Assembly: GCA_965153355.1 (NCBI GenBank)
Contig: OZ231128.1
Span: 7,688,001 to 7,752,000 of the forward strand
Direction of reading: 5' to 3'
DNA: 64,000 nt
Source: Flaccisagitta enflata
Taxonomy: Eukaryota; Chaetognatha; Sagittoidea; Aphragmophora
Part shown: one piece after another, positions 52,577 through 61,951 of the stretch
How the letters are laid out: each line of letters begins with the position of its first letter
How positions within the stretch are numbered: position 1 is the first letter of the stretch
The notes under the pieces: generated by a model
What the model was told of the DNA's origin: nothing
Databases searched by the model: none
What the model saw: only the letters and a program-made list of their open reading frames with translations
Translations under genes and position numbers: made by a program

Positions 52577-55500
52577 ATTCATGTTACCTCCTCCACCACC
52601 TCTGCTATTGCTTACGTTTCCAAACTGTTGATCACCCTGATTAGCAAATCCATGCCAAGAGTTTCTTTGGTTATCCCTGTTATGGATTATTTCCTTTTTT
52701 TCTTGGCAGTCGATACAGACATGAAACGCACAAACTTTGCAGACTAAGTGGGTGTAGATAAAACCTTTTTTACACCTTTGACAAGTGTATCTGACGGACG
52801 AGTCGGTTTTTGAGAGAGGGTGGGAATTTGGGCACATGCAAGCTCCTACTCTTGCTCCCTCATTTACCATTTTTGGCTCATTATTCCTCAAGGCCTGATT
52901 CATGTTTTCTTTTTTGAAGGAAAGAAGATTTTTTTGAAATGAAAGATTTTTTCTTTCTTCATCTTCGTCAGGCTCTTTCATAATTCCTTTTTCTTTGTTC
53001 ATCACCTCATGGAATGAAGCTCCAGGGGCCCTATATCCCGCAACATTAGAGTTTATTTTTTTCTTATGATTTTTTTCATATAAGGGCACAAAGTTGCTGG
53101 GGTGCTTTGCAGATGATAGTGTTTGTCTTGCACGTTGGCGTGCGTTTGGTCCTTTGACATCATTTTTAGAGTTTTGAATCCTTCTGTCAAAACTTCTCTC
53201 AAAAGGGTCTTGGGCTAATGTAACTTTTGGTGTACTCGTTTTCATCCTATTGACCTCAACTTCATCATTGGATTCATTCATAAGGCTAAAGTTGACCTTT
53301 TTTTCATGTTTTAATCGAGCACCAGGAGTGGGGGGGCGATTGGGAAGAGAGAGCATTTTTTCGATTTTCTTTTTCGCGGCATTCCTTCTTTTCTCTTCCT
53401 CATCTTCCTCCTCCTCCTCCTTGTTATCATGATCCTCTTCCTCTCGATTAGTTAACGACATCGAGTGCAAACCGACGCTATCCTTGACGCTTCGCCCTTT
53501 AAAATGGCTGCCCCCTTCATTCTTTAGCGGGCTTCCCCAGTCCAGACCGCCATCTGTGGGCATTTTTGATCCACGCTCATTGCACGTGTTTACGGCCCCA
53601 AGGTCGGGAATATCATGTGGGCATGCATACGTTTCATGATCTATGATGGCGATTAGCTCGTGCATGTCAGAGTTAGTCAGTCCACATTGTTCCATTCTTT
53701 CTTTTTCCTTTCCTACAGTCAATATGTCGTCAACAATGTTCATTATAAATCCCCCAAAAGGCGACTTATTGTCATCGTTCAAACAAGGAAAAAAATGTGA
53801 GAGAATGAAATCCACTTTGTCCCCAGGCTTAGCCTTGAGGAAGATGTTGCCATTTCTTATATACACATCTGGGTGAGGTACGATTTGCATTTGATAGACT
53901 TGTTGTTCATAAGCCTGGTTTACGTCATGTTCAAAGCTTAATCTATGCATTGCAAAGGCAATGCCAAATGGCAACATGTTTTCTCTCAGCTTACCAAAGG
54001 CACCTAGCTCAAACTTGTCAAGTCTTTCGTCAGTGAAAAGTCGTTCAAGTCTCATGTCTTGAAGATCTTGAAGATATCGTAAATAGATAAGAAGTGCAAA
54101 CACACAGGCATCAAGAGAGACATCAGGACAGGACTTTGGCTCATCAGCTTCCCTCAGACAATTCAAGGCAGATCCAAAATCCTTCTGGTTTAGAAACCCA
54201 ATCGATCGGACAATTGAATGAATGACGGAATCAAATGGAGTTTCAGCTTTCACTTGGAAACTAAAACGCCCCTCATCATCTTGGGAAATCTCGCCATTTG
54301 GGAAATACTTTTCACTAAGATCTCGAAATTTCCTTCTAGACATACCATCGAGTGCAATGGGGTACGCTTTGGGAGTACTGTTCTTATCAGGAATCAAGTG
54401 TGAGATATTTTGGTTTTCATACAAGCGCACATGCTCAAAGCTTCTTCCCAAATTCAAGTTTTCAGGCCCAATCGCACCACCCATTCTGTTTTTTTCTCTA
54501 TCCTCCAATAATTTTTCTAGTAAATGATCATTTTGACATTTACCTTTTTTACAAAGACTGCAAGGTGAAATCTTGATATAGCTTCTTAAGCCAAATACGA
54601 AAAAAGATCCATCTTTAAGAATGGGTGATGCTAAAGCGCCTGTCTTTGCACTAAGAAAATTACGTATCTCGTCCTGTTGTGAGGTAAACACCTCAAATTT
54701 GAAACCCAAATCCGATACAAAACCCCCAAATGGAAGATATTCATACGTTTTCCCTCCATAGGCGGTGAGTCTGTATGTATTTTGTGACAGACTGTCAAAA
54801 ACTAAATGAGCATTTAGCAATGGGCGATTACGAACCAGGATTTGTCTTGGTCTTGATGGAGTTGGAGCCCCAAATGCGTTCCTTTTGCCGGCGTCGCCAT
54901 TTCCGGTTAATTGCGCGCCATTTTGAGACCCATTGGAGCGCTCTTCGTTGTCCATTTTTGCGTTTTTAGCGCCTTTCGAGTTGACGCCACAATTTGTCGT
55001 ATTAGCGCCTTTTCCGGTGCTGTTGACGTAGCAATTAGCGCCATCCCCGTCGTCGCCACGATTAGCGCCTCTGGTGCCACTGACGCGATGATCAGCGCCA
55101 CTTCCGGTGTTGTCGACGCCACGATTAGCGCCACCTCCGTTGCCATTGACGCCACGATTGGCGCCACTTTCGCCGCCGTCGACGTCACGATTGGCGCCAC
55201 TTTCGCCGCCGTTGACGCCACGATTGGCGCCACTTTCACCGCCGTCGACGTCACGATTGGCGCCACTTTCGCCGCCGTTGTTGGCGTCCGGATAACCGCC
55301 ATGATCCACGCCGAAAATGCCATTTTCATCGCCTCCATTGTCCACGCCTGGACCGTAACGTTCGCCGTTGTGTTCCACGCCAAATTGGTTGGCGCCACCA
55401 TCATTATCGGTGAAAAGTTCGTCGTTAGAGAAAGCCGGTCTTAGATTGCCAACGCGGCCTCCTCCTCTTCCTCCTCCTCCGCGGCCTCTACCACGTGTTT

Positions 55501-56098
55501 GGCCGCGTCCATTGACGTTTCTTCCCATCGAAAAACTGGAGAATTTCTTGTTGATATTATCCATAGAAACACTCATTCTTGGGTTTGAATGAGTGTTGAC
55601 TGCATTAGGCATTCTGTGTCGTTGCCCGGCAGTGTGAGCGTTAATTTGAAAGAGTTCGTCGTCAATAAAAAAATTGTCGTTGTTTTCATTCACGTCTTCA
55701 TCGTTATTTTCATTGATGTTTGGAATTGAGCTTATCCTTTCTTTTTTCATTTCTTTTTGTTGCGCAAAAGACATTTTTTTCTTCAAAAAGTCGCCGTCAC
55801 TTTGAAATGTTGGGTGCTGGATTCCTCCCCATGGAGCGTAGTTTTTTGTTGTTTCGTTTGTTTTGTTTGTTTTGGCGCCGTCTTCGTCGTTCGTAGACTG
55901 CGAGTTTACCCCATCATCCTGCGTGGGCCAGACGCCATCTTCTGGAGAGATTGCTCGTCGTCTCTGTTTCGGGTCTTGTTTTTGGTTGTTTTGTTTTTGT
56001 TCGGTATCTGTCTTAGTTGTTTGTTTTCCTCTTAGTAGTCGGAATTTCGATAAAAAGTTTTTTCTCGGCGATTTCCCCTCAGGGTCGCCGTCCGCCAT
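52568..56098 (-). CDS. Outer element ORF1: large RGG/zinc-motif leader protein (unknown)
   Basis: ATG at 56096-56098 begins MADGDPEGKSPRKNF; 1,176 aa to TAG at 52568-52570. About residues 1-200 are charged and Asn-rich. An RGRGRGGGGRGGGR box follows, then 33-bp repeats giving GESGANRGVNG-type 11-mers (about 55130-55300). The middle (about residues 420-830) is an ordered, non-repetitive region with CSLCKKGKC, FALLIYLRYLQDL and FGGFIMNIVDDI that I cannot match to a family. An acidic Glu run follows, then a C-terminal zinc-type motif: C-x-C (CMCPNSHPL), CQRC, CKVC, CIDC, resembling a C1/PHD-like treble clef. Place (LTR-proximal, before gag) and RNA-binding composition suggest a Gag-associated role. 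This is inference. Confidence 0.75.
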   Translation of the reverse strand: MADGDPEGKSPRKNFLSKFRLLRGKQTTKTDTEQKQNNQKQDPKQRRRAISPEDGVWPTQDDGVNSQSTNDEDGAKTNKTNETTKNYAPWGGIQHPTFQSDGDFLKKKMSFAQQKEMKKERISSIPNINENNDEDVNENNDNFFIDDELFQINAHTAGQRHRMPNAVNTHSNPRMSVSMDNINKKFSSFSMGRNVNGRGQTRGRGRGGGGRGGGRVGNLRPAFSNDELFTDNDGGANQFGVEHNGERYGPGVDNGGDENGIFGVDHGGYPDANNGGESGANRDVDGGESGANRGVNGGESGANRDVDGGESGANRGVNGNGGGANRGVDNTGSGADHRVSGTRGANRGDDGDGANCYVNSTGKGANTTNCGVNSKGAKNAKMDNEERSNGSQNGAQLTGNGDAGKRNAFGAPTPSRPRQILVRNRPLLNAHLVFDSLSQNTYRLTAYGGKTYEYLPFGGFVSDLGFKFEVFTSQQDEIRNFLSAKTGALASPILKDGSFFVFGLRSYIKISPCSLCKKGKCQNDHLLEKLLEDREKNRMGGAIGPENLNLGRSFEHVRLYENQNISHLIPDKNSTPKAYPIALDGMSRRKFRDLSEKYFPNGEISQDDEGRFSFQVKAETPFDSVIHSIVRSIGFLNQKDFGSALNCLREADEPKSCPDVSLDACVFALLIYLRYLQDLQDMRLERLFTDERLDKFELGAFGKLRENMLPFGIAFAMHRLSFEHDVNQAYEQQVYQMQIVPHPDVYIRNGNIFLKAKPGDKVDFILSHFFPCLNDDNKSPFGGFIMNIVDDILTVGKEKERMEQCGLTNSDMHELIAIIDHETYACPHDIPDLGAVNTCNERGSKMPTDGGLDWGSPLKNEGGSHFKGRSVKDSVGLHSMSLTNREEEDHDNKEEEEEDEEEKRRNAAKKKIEKMLSLPNRPPTPGARLKHEKKVNFSLMNESNDEVEVNRMKTSTPKVTLAQDPFERSFDRRIQNSKNDVKGPNARQRARQTLSSAKHPSNFVPLYEKNHKKKINSNVAGYRAPGASFHEVMNKEKGIMKEPDEDEERKNLSFQKNLLSFKKENMNQALRNNEPKMVNEGARVGACMCPNSHPLSKTDSSVRYTCQRCKKGFIYTHLVCKVCAFHVCIDCQEKKEIIHNRDNQRNSWHGFANQGDQQFGNVSNSRGGGGGNMNLN
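55130..55300 (-). repeat. 33-bp coding minisatellite in ORF1
   Basis: Units of GGCGCCACTTTCGCCGCCGT plus GACGCCACGATT, in frame, encode 11-residue GESGANRxVxG repeats. Diverged units continue toward 55000. Confidence 0.85.
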
Positions 56099-56202
56099 CT
56101 TCAAGGAAAGCAAAATAAGTTGAAAGAAATTATGATGAGTATAAAATCGTTATAGAAACACCTAACACCCCTTCCCCCTTTATGTGGCTAAGAATTCACT
56201 AA

Positions 56203-56215
56203 CCGCTTGCCACCA
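56203..56215 (-). other. Candidate primer binding site
   Basis: Minus strand TGGTGGCAAGCGG begins 2 nt after the LTR end CA. A TGG start is expected for pairing with a tRNA 3' CCA end. The tRNA was not identified. Confidence 0.5.
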
Positions 56216-56217
56216 AC

Positions 56218-56538
56218 TGAATTAGAGCGGTTGTAGCAATCTATATAAGCTATCCGAGTGGTAATAGCAAATTGACTATAAGGCTATCAGAGGCATACAA
56301 TATGATACTAAAGAATATACCAAGTTTTCACATCATAACTACTTTACCTTTATTCTTTCAATCCAAGAAGAAGCGTGTTGATGTCAAGAAAGGAGATACA
56401 TAAGTGAATACAATGAAACAGAAAAACCCCCAATCTATGGGGCAAGCGTGGTCCGATGATGATGCTCGGGGGTTGAGAGAGATCGAACCAATGAGAGAGC
56501 GCGGGGGGGAGAGAGAAGCAGAGAGAGAGAGAGAGACC

Positions 56539-56572
<34 letters not shown>

Positions 56573-56624
56573 TCGATCGACCGCGTGGATGATAACTAAT
56601 TTTAATACAAATAATGATATCTCA
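56218..56624 (-). repeat. 5' LTR of outer element
   Basis: 407 bp, nearly identical to 27412-27816. On the minus strand it precedes ORF1. GCTT follows at 56625, matching the GCTT before the other LTR. Confidence 0.95.
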
Positions 56625-56925
56625 GCTTTGTCAATCTGTCTGTTGGTCCATCCATCTGTTAGCTGTTTGTTTTTTTGGTAGGTGTGCTGGTTGGCGGGCA
56701 TCGGGTATGGATGGGGGTTAGATGCCCCTGCCCACCTGTCCGTAACGATTTTGCGTATAAGTCGCATGCACGCAACTATAACCCGCTTTGCCGGTCCGTC
56801 CATTGGTCCGTTGGATGAACTTTTCTTGTTTTACTTTTTCAGTCGCTCGCATGGTAAACCTTTTTTATCACTGCCCCTGCCCACCTGCACACGACTTAGG
56901 TAAATGTGTATCCGGCCTTGTTCAA
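56625..56925 (+). repeat. Family A right half and an adjacent full copy
   Basis: 56625-56740 (GCTTTGTCAATCTGTCTGTT ... CTGCCCACCTGTCCG) is the continuation of the repeat split at 27411. 56753-56925 is a full copy: AGTCGCATGCACGCAACT, CCGCTTTGCCGGTCCGTCC, CCCCTGCCCACCTGCAC, GTGTATCCGGCCTTG. Confidence 0.8.
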
Positions 56926-56976
56926 CTTGTTTATCAGCAATTCTGAATGCAATTCATCATGGAAAAGTATATCATA

Positions 56977-57150
56977 AGGCCAGATACACAGTTACCAAAA
57001 TCACGTGCGGGTGGGTAAGGTTAGTGATGAGAAAGGTTAACCAAGCATTTGGGCAGGAGCAGTATTGCAGAAACCGCCAAAAGAGTTAAGCATTACCGAC
57101 AGATCGACTGACATAGCGGGTTATAGAATTAGGTGCATGTGTCCAAATAA
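56977..57150 (-). repeat. Dispersed family A copy, inverted
   Basis: AAGGCCAGATACACAGTTAC ... ACGTGCGGGTGGGTAAGG ... GGTTATAGAATTAGGTGC, inverse order of the 56753 copy. Confidence 0.7.
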
Positions 57151-57309
57151 CTTTCAATCGCGTATAAACCACTTTTCGATAAGTTCATCTCCTATTCTCT
57201 TTTTCATATGAACCATAAAATACATGAAACAACATCTTTACATACTTTCTACGGCGTTTCTAAATCGCGGCTGAACTATTTGTCATGAGTGACTTGGAAA
57301 AACCTGTAA

Positions 57310-57560
57310 ATTTTTGGGCAGCGGCCCCAAAGGGGACTAAATCGTGTAGAACACAATGGGAATCTGTCCGTCCGTTCATACGTCCATATGTATGCCCCCC
57401 CCCTCGCCCCATCCTCAGGGCTTTGTCTCCTTTGGGGCCTGTTCCGACCTAAATTCTGCCAGATAGCCCGAATCCAAGCAATAGGGCCCAATTTTAAGCA
57501 AAATGGCCCAAATTCAAGTATAATGGCTCAAATCCAAGCAAAATGGCCCAAATCTGGCCC
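57310..57560. repeat. Family B left end with CAAAATGGCCCAAAT units
   Basis: TTTTTGGGCAGCGGCCCCAA and AGGGGACTAAATCGTGTAGA, then about five units of AATGGCCCAAATCCAAGC type. Confidence 0.65.
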
Positions 57561-57742
57561 GAGGTACATCATTTTGGTCCCCTTATTGTATTGTATTGTG
57601 TTCGGTAAAAGCAGCAAGTTAAAGTAAACATATGATAACAAAAAGAGCGCTAGCGGTCACCATGGCATGCTCAAAAAAATCCGAGGATTTGTTTCCATTG
57701 AGGTCCATTAGAACAACAGCAATAAATAAATTATACATAAAC

Positions 57743-57897
57743 AAGGCCGGATACACGGCCATCAGTTGCGGACGGGTGGGCAGGGGCGGAAATGCCTATT
57801 TTCCCACTTTTCAACTCGATCACCACGGACCAACCAACCAACCAACCGACGGATGGACGGACAAAGCCTCTTATAGAGTTGCGTGTCCGCAACTAAA
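57743..57897 (-). repeat. Dispersed family A copy, best-preserved tip
   Basis: Starts AAGGCCGGATACACGGCC and ends with the minus-strand hairpin AGTTGCG-GACA-CGCAACT followed by CTCTATAAGAGGC. Confidence 0.8.
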
Positions 57898-58624
57898 AAA
57901 ACACGATAAAAACTGCAGATAAAAACTTGACAAGGTTTGACATTGAAAGAATGGTATTCGTTACGCTGGAAAACATTCGACTCGCGAAGAGAAACATATA
58001 AACCAATATACCATGAAGAAGAGCAGTATTCGAGGCTGTAAAAAATCAGCGCCTGACAAAGAAGCGTTCTAGTACAGCTGGGTAAAGATGAAGTTGGTGA
58101 CTTTACCAACCCCTGTTGTGAAGTTACCGACTTTGCTGACTCTAAAGCTGTCATAAAAAGTGGGTGGTACTGGAATATTAATCCATTTTTTTTCCTTATC
58201 TTCTTCCAAAAAATCTTGAACCCCTCTTGTTTTTGTCAGCAAACATGTTACTAAAGATGGAAAAATCAGAGGCAAATATTTTTGGTCACCCATCTATACA
58301 AAATCAGACAATATATGGGTGGATTTCATGGTCAAAAGATTTGGACCAAATGACAATTCTTTGTTTTTCTCAAAATATGTCATCATCGATTCTCACCATT
58401 TTTTCCTCAAAACCACCCATAATGGTGACAATGATAAAACTAAAAAAAATTGGGATACTACTCCTCTTAAACTGGCACAAAATGGCAAAAAACGTTTTTG
58501 GTGCCAAAGTTGGTGATTTTAACAACTCTACTGATTTCACTGATGTTGCTGATTTCACCAACTTTAAAGCACTTTTTGAGCCTTGCCATTCCAATGGTTG
58601 TAAAGTTGTTGATTTTAACAACTT
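57898..58624. other. No gene seen; weak internal duplication
   Basis: GTTGGTGACTTTACCAACCC (58092) and GTTGGTGATTTTAACAACTC (58510) belong to two related blocks of about 60 bp rich in GATTTCACTGATGTTGCTG. No supported gene. Confidence 0.5.
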
Positions 58625-58657
58625 NNNNNNNNNNNNNNNNNNNNNNNNNNNNNNNNN
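58625..58657. other. Assembly gap (33 N)
   Basis: Run of N immediately before a tandem purine-rich repeat. The gap size may be nominal. Confidence 0.98.
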
Positions 58658-58935
58658 GAAGGAGGAGAAGGAGAAGGAGGAGAAGGAGGAGGAGGAGAAA
58701 TTTCCCCTATGTGTGAAAGCATAGGTCATCGGCCCCTTCTGGGGGGGGGGGGCGGAGAAGGAGAAGGAGAAGGAGAAGAAGGTGGAGGAGGAGAAATTTC
58801 CCCTATGTGTGAAAGCATAGGTCATCGGCCCCTTCGAGGGGGGGGACGGAGAAGGAGAAGGAGAAGGAGAAGAAGGAGGAGAAATTTTCCCTATATGTGA
58901 AAGCATAGGTCATCGGCCCCTTCGGGGCTGCTGCC
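58658..58935. repeat. Three tandem family B right ends
   Basis: Each unit of about 100 bp has a GGAGAAGGAGAAGGAG tract, TTTCCCCTATGTGTGAAAGC, ATAGGTCATCGGCCCCTTC and a G7-10 run. The third ends in the full tip CTGCTGCCCAAAAAGC. Confidence 0.85.
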
Positions 58936-59145
58936 CAAAAAGCAATGATTTTTCATACATCAACCAGTCGTCATGGCAAGGAGGTGATGTCATATTCTGT
59001 CATTATTTTGTCATGTTATGTCATCTCTGGCCTTCCTAGCATACTCGCAAGCACATACTACCTAGGAAATAGTCGCAATAGTGTTAGATGGTCAGCGGTA
59101 CCCGTTGCCCCTATGTGAGTATATGTGAGTCTGTGATGGTGAGAG

Positions 59146-59648
59146 GGGCAGCGGCCCAGAAGGGGCTGATGACCTATGCTTAGTAAGTTTTGAAGCTCTA
59201 GGATTGAATTTGAGCATCATCAATGGGATTTGAGCCTCAAGGCTGTGATTTGAGCCTTAAGGCTGGAATTTGAGGCTTAAGGCTGGGATTTGAGGCTTAA
59301 GGCTGGGATATGAGCCTGGAGGCTGGGATTTGAGCTTTGAGGCTTGTATGTGAGCCTCGAGGCTGGGATATGGGCTTCCAGACTGGGATTTTGGCCTCCA
59401 GGTTGGGATTTGAGCTTCACGGTTGGGATTACAGCCTCCAGGTTGGGATTTGAGCCTTGAGGTTGGGATTTGAGACTGGAGGCTAGGATTTGGGTTTTGA
59501 GGCTAGAATTTGGGACTCGAGACTAGGATTTAGGCCCCAAGGCCAGGATATGAGCTTCGAAGGGGGTGGACGGAGGAGAAGGAGGAGAAGGAAAAATTTT
59601 CCCTATGTGTGAAAACATAGGTCATCGGCCCCTTCGGGGCCGCTGCCC
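59146..59648. mobile_element. Complete family B inverted-repeat element
   Basis: Left tip GGGCAGCGGCCCAGAAGGGG then CTGATGACCTAT. The right tip is the inverse (ATAGGTCATCGGCCCCTTCG, GGGCCGCTGCCC). The interior is about 17 units of a 20-bp GGCTGGGATTTGAGCCTNNA minisatellite and a purine tract. No open frame. Confidence 0.8.
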
Positions 59649-59689
59649 AAAAAGTATTGCAACACCTAGGGTCTTAGTTCATTCATTTG

Positions 59690-59945
59690 CCTATAAAATA
59701 CAAAGAAAGTCAATTCAAGCAAATCAGTATCTAGTGTGTCCTTCCTGGGCACAAATGACAGCTTCCATTCTTCTTGGCATTGATTCGTAGCGCTTTTTTA
59801 GGTAATATAGCGTGGCTTGTCTCTGGACTTTCCATGGAATTTTTTTTCAACCCTGCGATTGATGTTGTGCCATCTTTTTGCTGTAGGTTTATCATCTGAC
59901 TTCTTAAATTTTCAATTGGATTAAAATCAGGCAAATTGCCAGACT
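59690..59945 (-). pseudogene. Tc1-type transposase C-terminus, decayed
   Basis: Minus-strand frame with LPDFNPIENL, the conserved S-P-D-L/F-N-P-I-E-N motif that holds the third catalytic acidic residue of Tc1 transposases. The typical C-terminal signature (SMPRRMEAVI) appears in another frame about 60 codons later, so there is at least one frameshift. A stop precedes the motif. Only the last quarter of the gene remains. Confidence 0.75.
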
Positions 59946-60592
59946 ACCTCTCAACCCCTTGTGACCGTCTGATCTTCATGCCATCTTTGGTAAGTTCATG
60001 CTACCTGCAAGATATTGTAAATGGGTAGCGAATAAAATGTGTTTTTTCATGATTTTTCTAAAAGCAATGTTTTTACTTTTTCTTTTGCCATTTCCAGACA
60101 GATTGACCGAGAATTCTGGGATTGGGCTAGATTTGAAGAAAATTTGATGTTGATTACAAATCTCACAAAGAATAGGTCAAAATTTTGTCTTAAAGCTAAT
60201 TTATCTTAGTCTAAAGCTGTTGCAATATTTATTTCCTAGGTAGTAAATGCGTTTACTGCTCCTCTCCTTTCAGAATATGTACCTTAGATGGCATGTATCT
60301 GGCCTTGTTCTATATGCTTTGAGGATTGGTTCCAACTGGTAGATCTCTGGAAGTAACCCCGCAATAATATATTTGCGTAGCTGCTTGATTTACAGATACT
60401 CCTGTCTGCTCCTACAATAAGTTTAGTCATCGCTGTTTGAAAGTGAGTGAGAGCTTTGTTTCAGGTAGTAACTGACATTTTCAACATCACTCAAACACCG
60501 CACATGTTGAGAATTTTTCTTTTTTATTTATTTTATTTGCTCACACACACCTCCATTCACAAATAACTCTTCATAAGTATTGACCTTTATTC
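59946..60592. other. No gene seen
   Basis: AT-rich DNA. GGCATGTATCTGGCCTTGTTC near 60290 is a family A end fragment. Confidence 0.5.
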
Positions 60593-60802
60593 TTAATTTA
60601 GCTGCCTCGCTAATGTTACCTTAAAAAACTCTTTATATTCTTCTGACAACTCAGCTTTTCGAATTATCACGTTTTCCTTGCAGAAAAGATCTTTAAGAAT
60701 TGTCACGTCTTCCCTTCTTTCCACCAGCTTTTGAATGGCAATTGTAAAATACCGCACTATTTGGTTAGCATGGTTCAATAAACATAATCTTTTTAGCTGC
60801 AT
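60593..60802 (-). CDS. Small coding-like unit, possible last exon
   Basis: The frame starts MQLKRLCLLNHANQIVRYF and continues FTIAIQKLVERREDVTIL, CKENVIIRKAELSEEYKEFF, ending at TAA. AATAAA follows 3-8 nt after the stop on the minus strand. Composition is that of an ordinary helical protein, unlike the repeats around it. An AG acceptor-like CATGCAG lies near the start, and AAG|GTAACA near the end could be a donor. No family recognised. Confidence 0.35.
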   Translation of the reverse strand: MQLKRLCLLNHANQIVRYFTIAIQKLVERREDVTILKDLFCKENVIIRKAELSEEYKEFFKVTLARQLN

Positions 60803-61054
60803 GCTGCTTTTCAGACAGTCTTTCGGTCGGTCAGTCTGTTAGTTGGTCCAGCTGCACTGTACAGCACTGTACATCTGTATGTATAGTGAAAGAGCTGATC
60901 TTAAGTCACTTGATGTACGCTACATGGCAAAAAATCAAATATCCTTAGACCACATGGAGAGCAAAACGTACCAGCAGTAGGTAGGGGAGAATCAACTTTA
61001 TTTGTTGGTCGGTTCATTTATCCCTTCTTTTTTCTCATCTTTTAATTCATTCCG

Positions 61055-61056
61055 TT

Positions 61057-61143
<87 letters not shown>

Positions 61144-61180
61144 GCTGTTGCTGTTGCTGTTGTTGTTGCTGTTGTTTAAC
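61055..61180. repeat. (GTT)n microsatellite
   Basis: About 40 GTT units with GCT interruptions at the right end. Confidence 0.97.
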
Positions 61181-61297
61181 AGGAAGATTTTGGAATGGAC
61201 ATTGGCGACGAAGATCTAGATATCTGTTGTATGTTTTAATTTTCAAACGTGTTATTGATTGATTTGTTGATGTGCCATAATATCTTTAACAGGTCGC

Positions 61298-61951
61298 CCA
61301 AGGGCAATATGTGGTCAGCGATACCCGTTGCCCTGCTGTGAATGATTGTGAATTTGAGTGAGGGGAAGCAGGGCAGCGGCCCCGAAGGGGACGAAGTCCT
61401 GTAGAACACAGGGGGACTTTTGTTCGTCCGTTCGTTCGTCCATCCGTCCGTCTGTTTGGGCTGAACTCAGGTCTAAGAGGGCTGATGTATGGCCGGAAAG
61501 CCAGTTGGGGGCTTGAATGGGCTGACTTGAGGCTTGAAAGAACTGGATCAAGGCTTGAAAGACCAGAGAACTGACTTGAGGATCAGATAGCTGATTTAAA
61601 GCTTGAGAGGCCTGATTAGAGGCAAGAGGTTGGATTTGAGACCTGAGGGGCCAGATTTGATGCCTGAGAGGCCAGATAACAGGCCTGAGAGGCCAAATTT
61701 GAAGCCTAAGAGGCCAGATTTGAGGCCTAAGAGGCCAGATTTGTGGCTTGAGAGGCCAGATTTAGGGCCTGAGAGGTTCAATTTGCGGCCTGAGAGTCCA
61801 GATTTGAGGCCTGAGAGGCCAGATTTGAGGCCTGAGGGGTCTGAGGGAGGGGGGATGAACGGACGGACGGATGGATAGACAAACTAACAAACCGACGAAC
61901 AAAAGTCCCCCTGTGTTTTACAGGACTTTGTCCCCTTCAGGGCCGCTGCCC
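61298..61951. mobile_element. Complete family B element with 56-bp inverted repeats
   Basis: The arms 61371-61426 and 61896-61951 match at 53 of 56 positions as inverse complements (GGGCAGCGGCCCCGAAGGGG ... GGACTTTTGTTCG). The interior has about 17 units of a 20-21-bp GAGGCCAGATTTGAGGCCT repeat and a GACGGACGGATGG block. The head block at 61298-61370 (GGTCAGCGATACCCGTTGCC) precedes the left arm, as at 23865. Confidence 0.85.

Larger units (their letters stand above)
27412..56624 (-). mobile_element. Env-bearing LTR retroelement (outer), with nested BEL/Pao insertion
   Basis: LTRs lie at 27412-27816 and 56218-56624, and GCTT is duplicated outside both (27408-27411, 56625-56628). Excluding the 13.3-kb insertion, the element is about 15.9 kb, large for an LTR retroelement. 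Minus-strand order: LTR, primer site, ORF1, ORF2 (gag-pro-RT-RNaseH-integrase), a 2.3-kb spacer with an opposite-strand candidate gene, env, LTR. The protease-RT-RNaseH-integrase order fits Ty3/gypsy or a retrovirus-like lineage. The RT active site is FADD rather than YxDD, so I do not place it further. The LTRs differ by one substitution and one 2-bp microsatellite step, so insertion was recent. Confidence 0.9.

Noticed and set aside
52054-52644. Plus- and minus-strand repeat peptides (SISVAVTSI, MEVTATE)
   Set aside because: They are other-frame readings of the 21-bp minisatellite; only the YRNGGDG frame continues into gag-pol.
55757-56123. Plus-strand hydrophobic frames opposite ORF1 start
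   Set aside because: Antisense shadows of the charged ORF1 N-terminus.
59600-59648. Hammerhead-ribozyme-like core in family B tips
   Set aside because: The minus strand shows CCGATGA, a CCTATG/CATAGG stem and GAAAA, close to CUGAUGA-stem II-GAAA. But position 4 is C in most copies, and there is no U-H before the stem I hairpin for cleavage. A covariance-model search would settle it.
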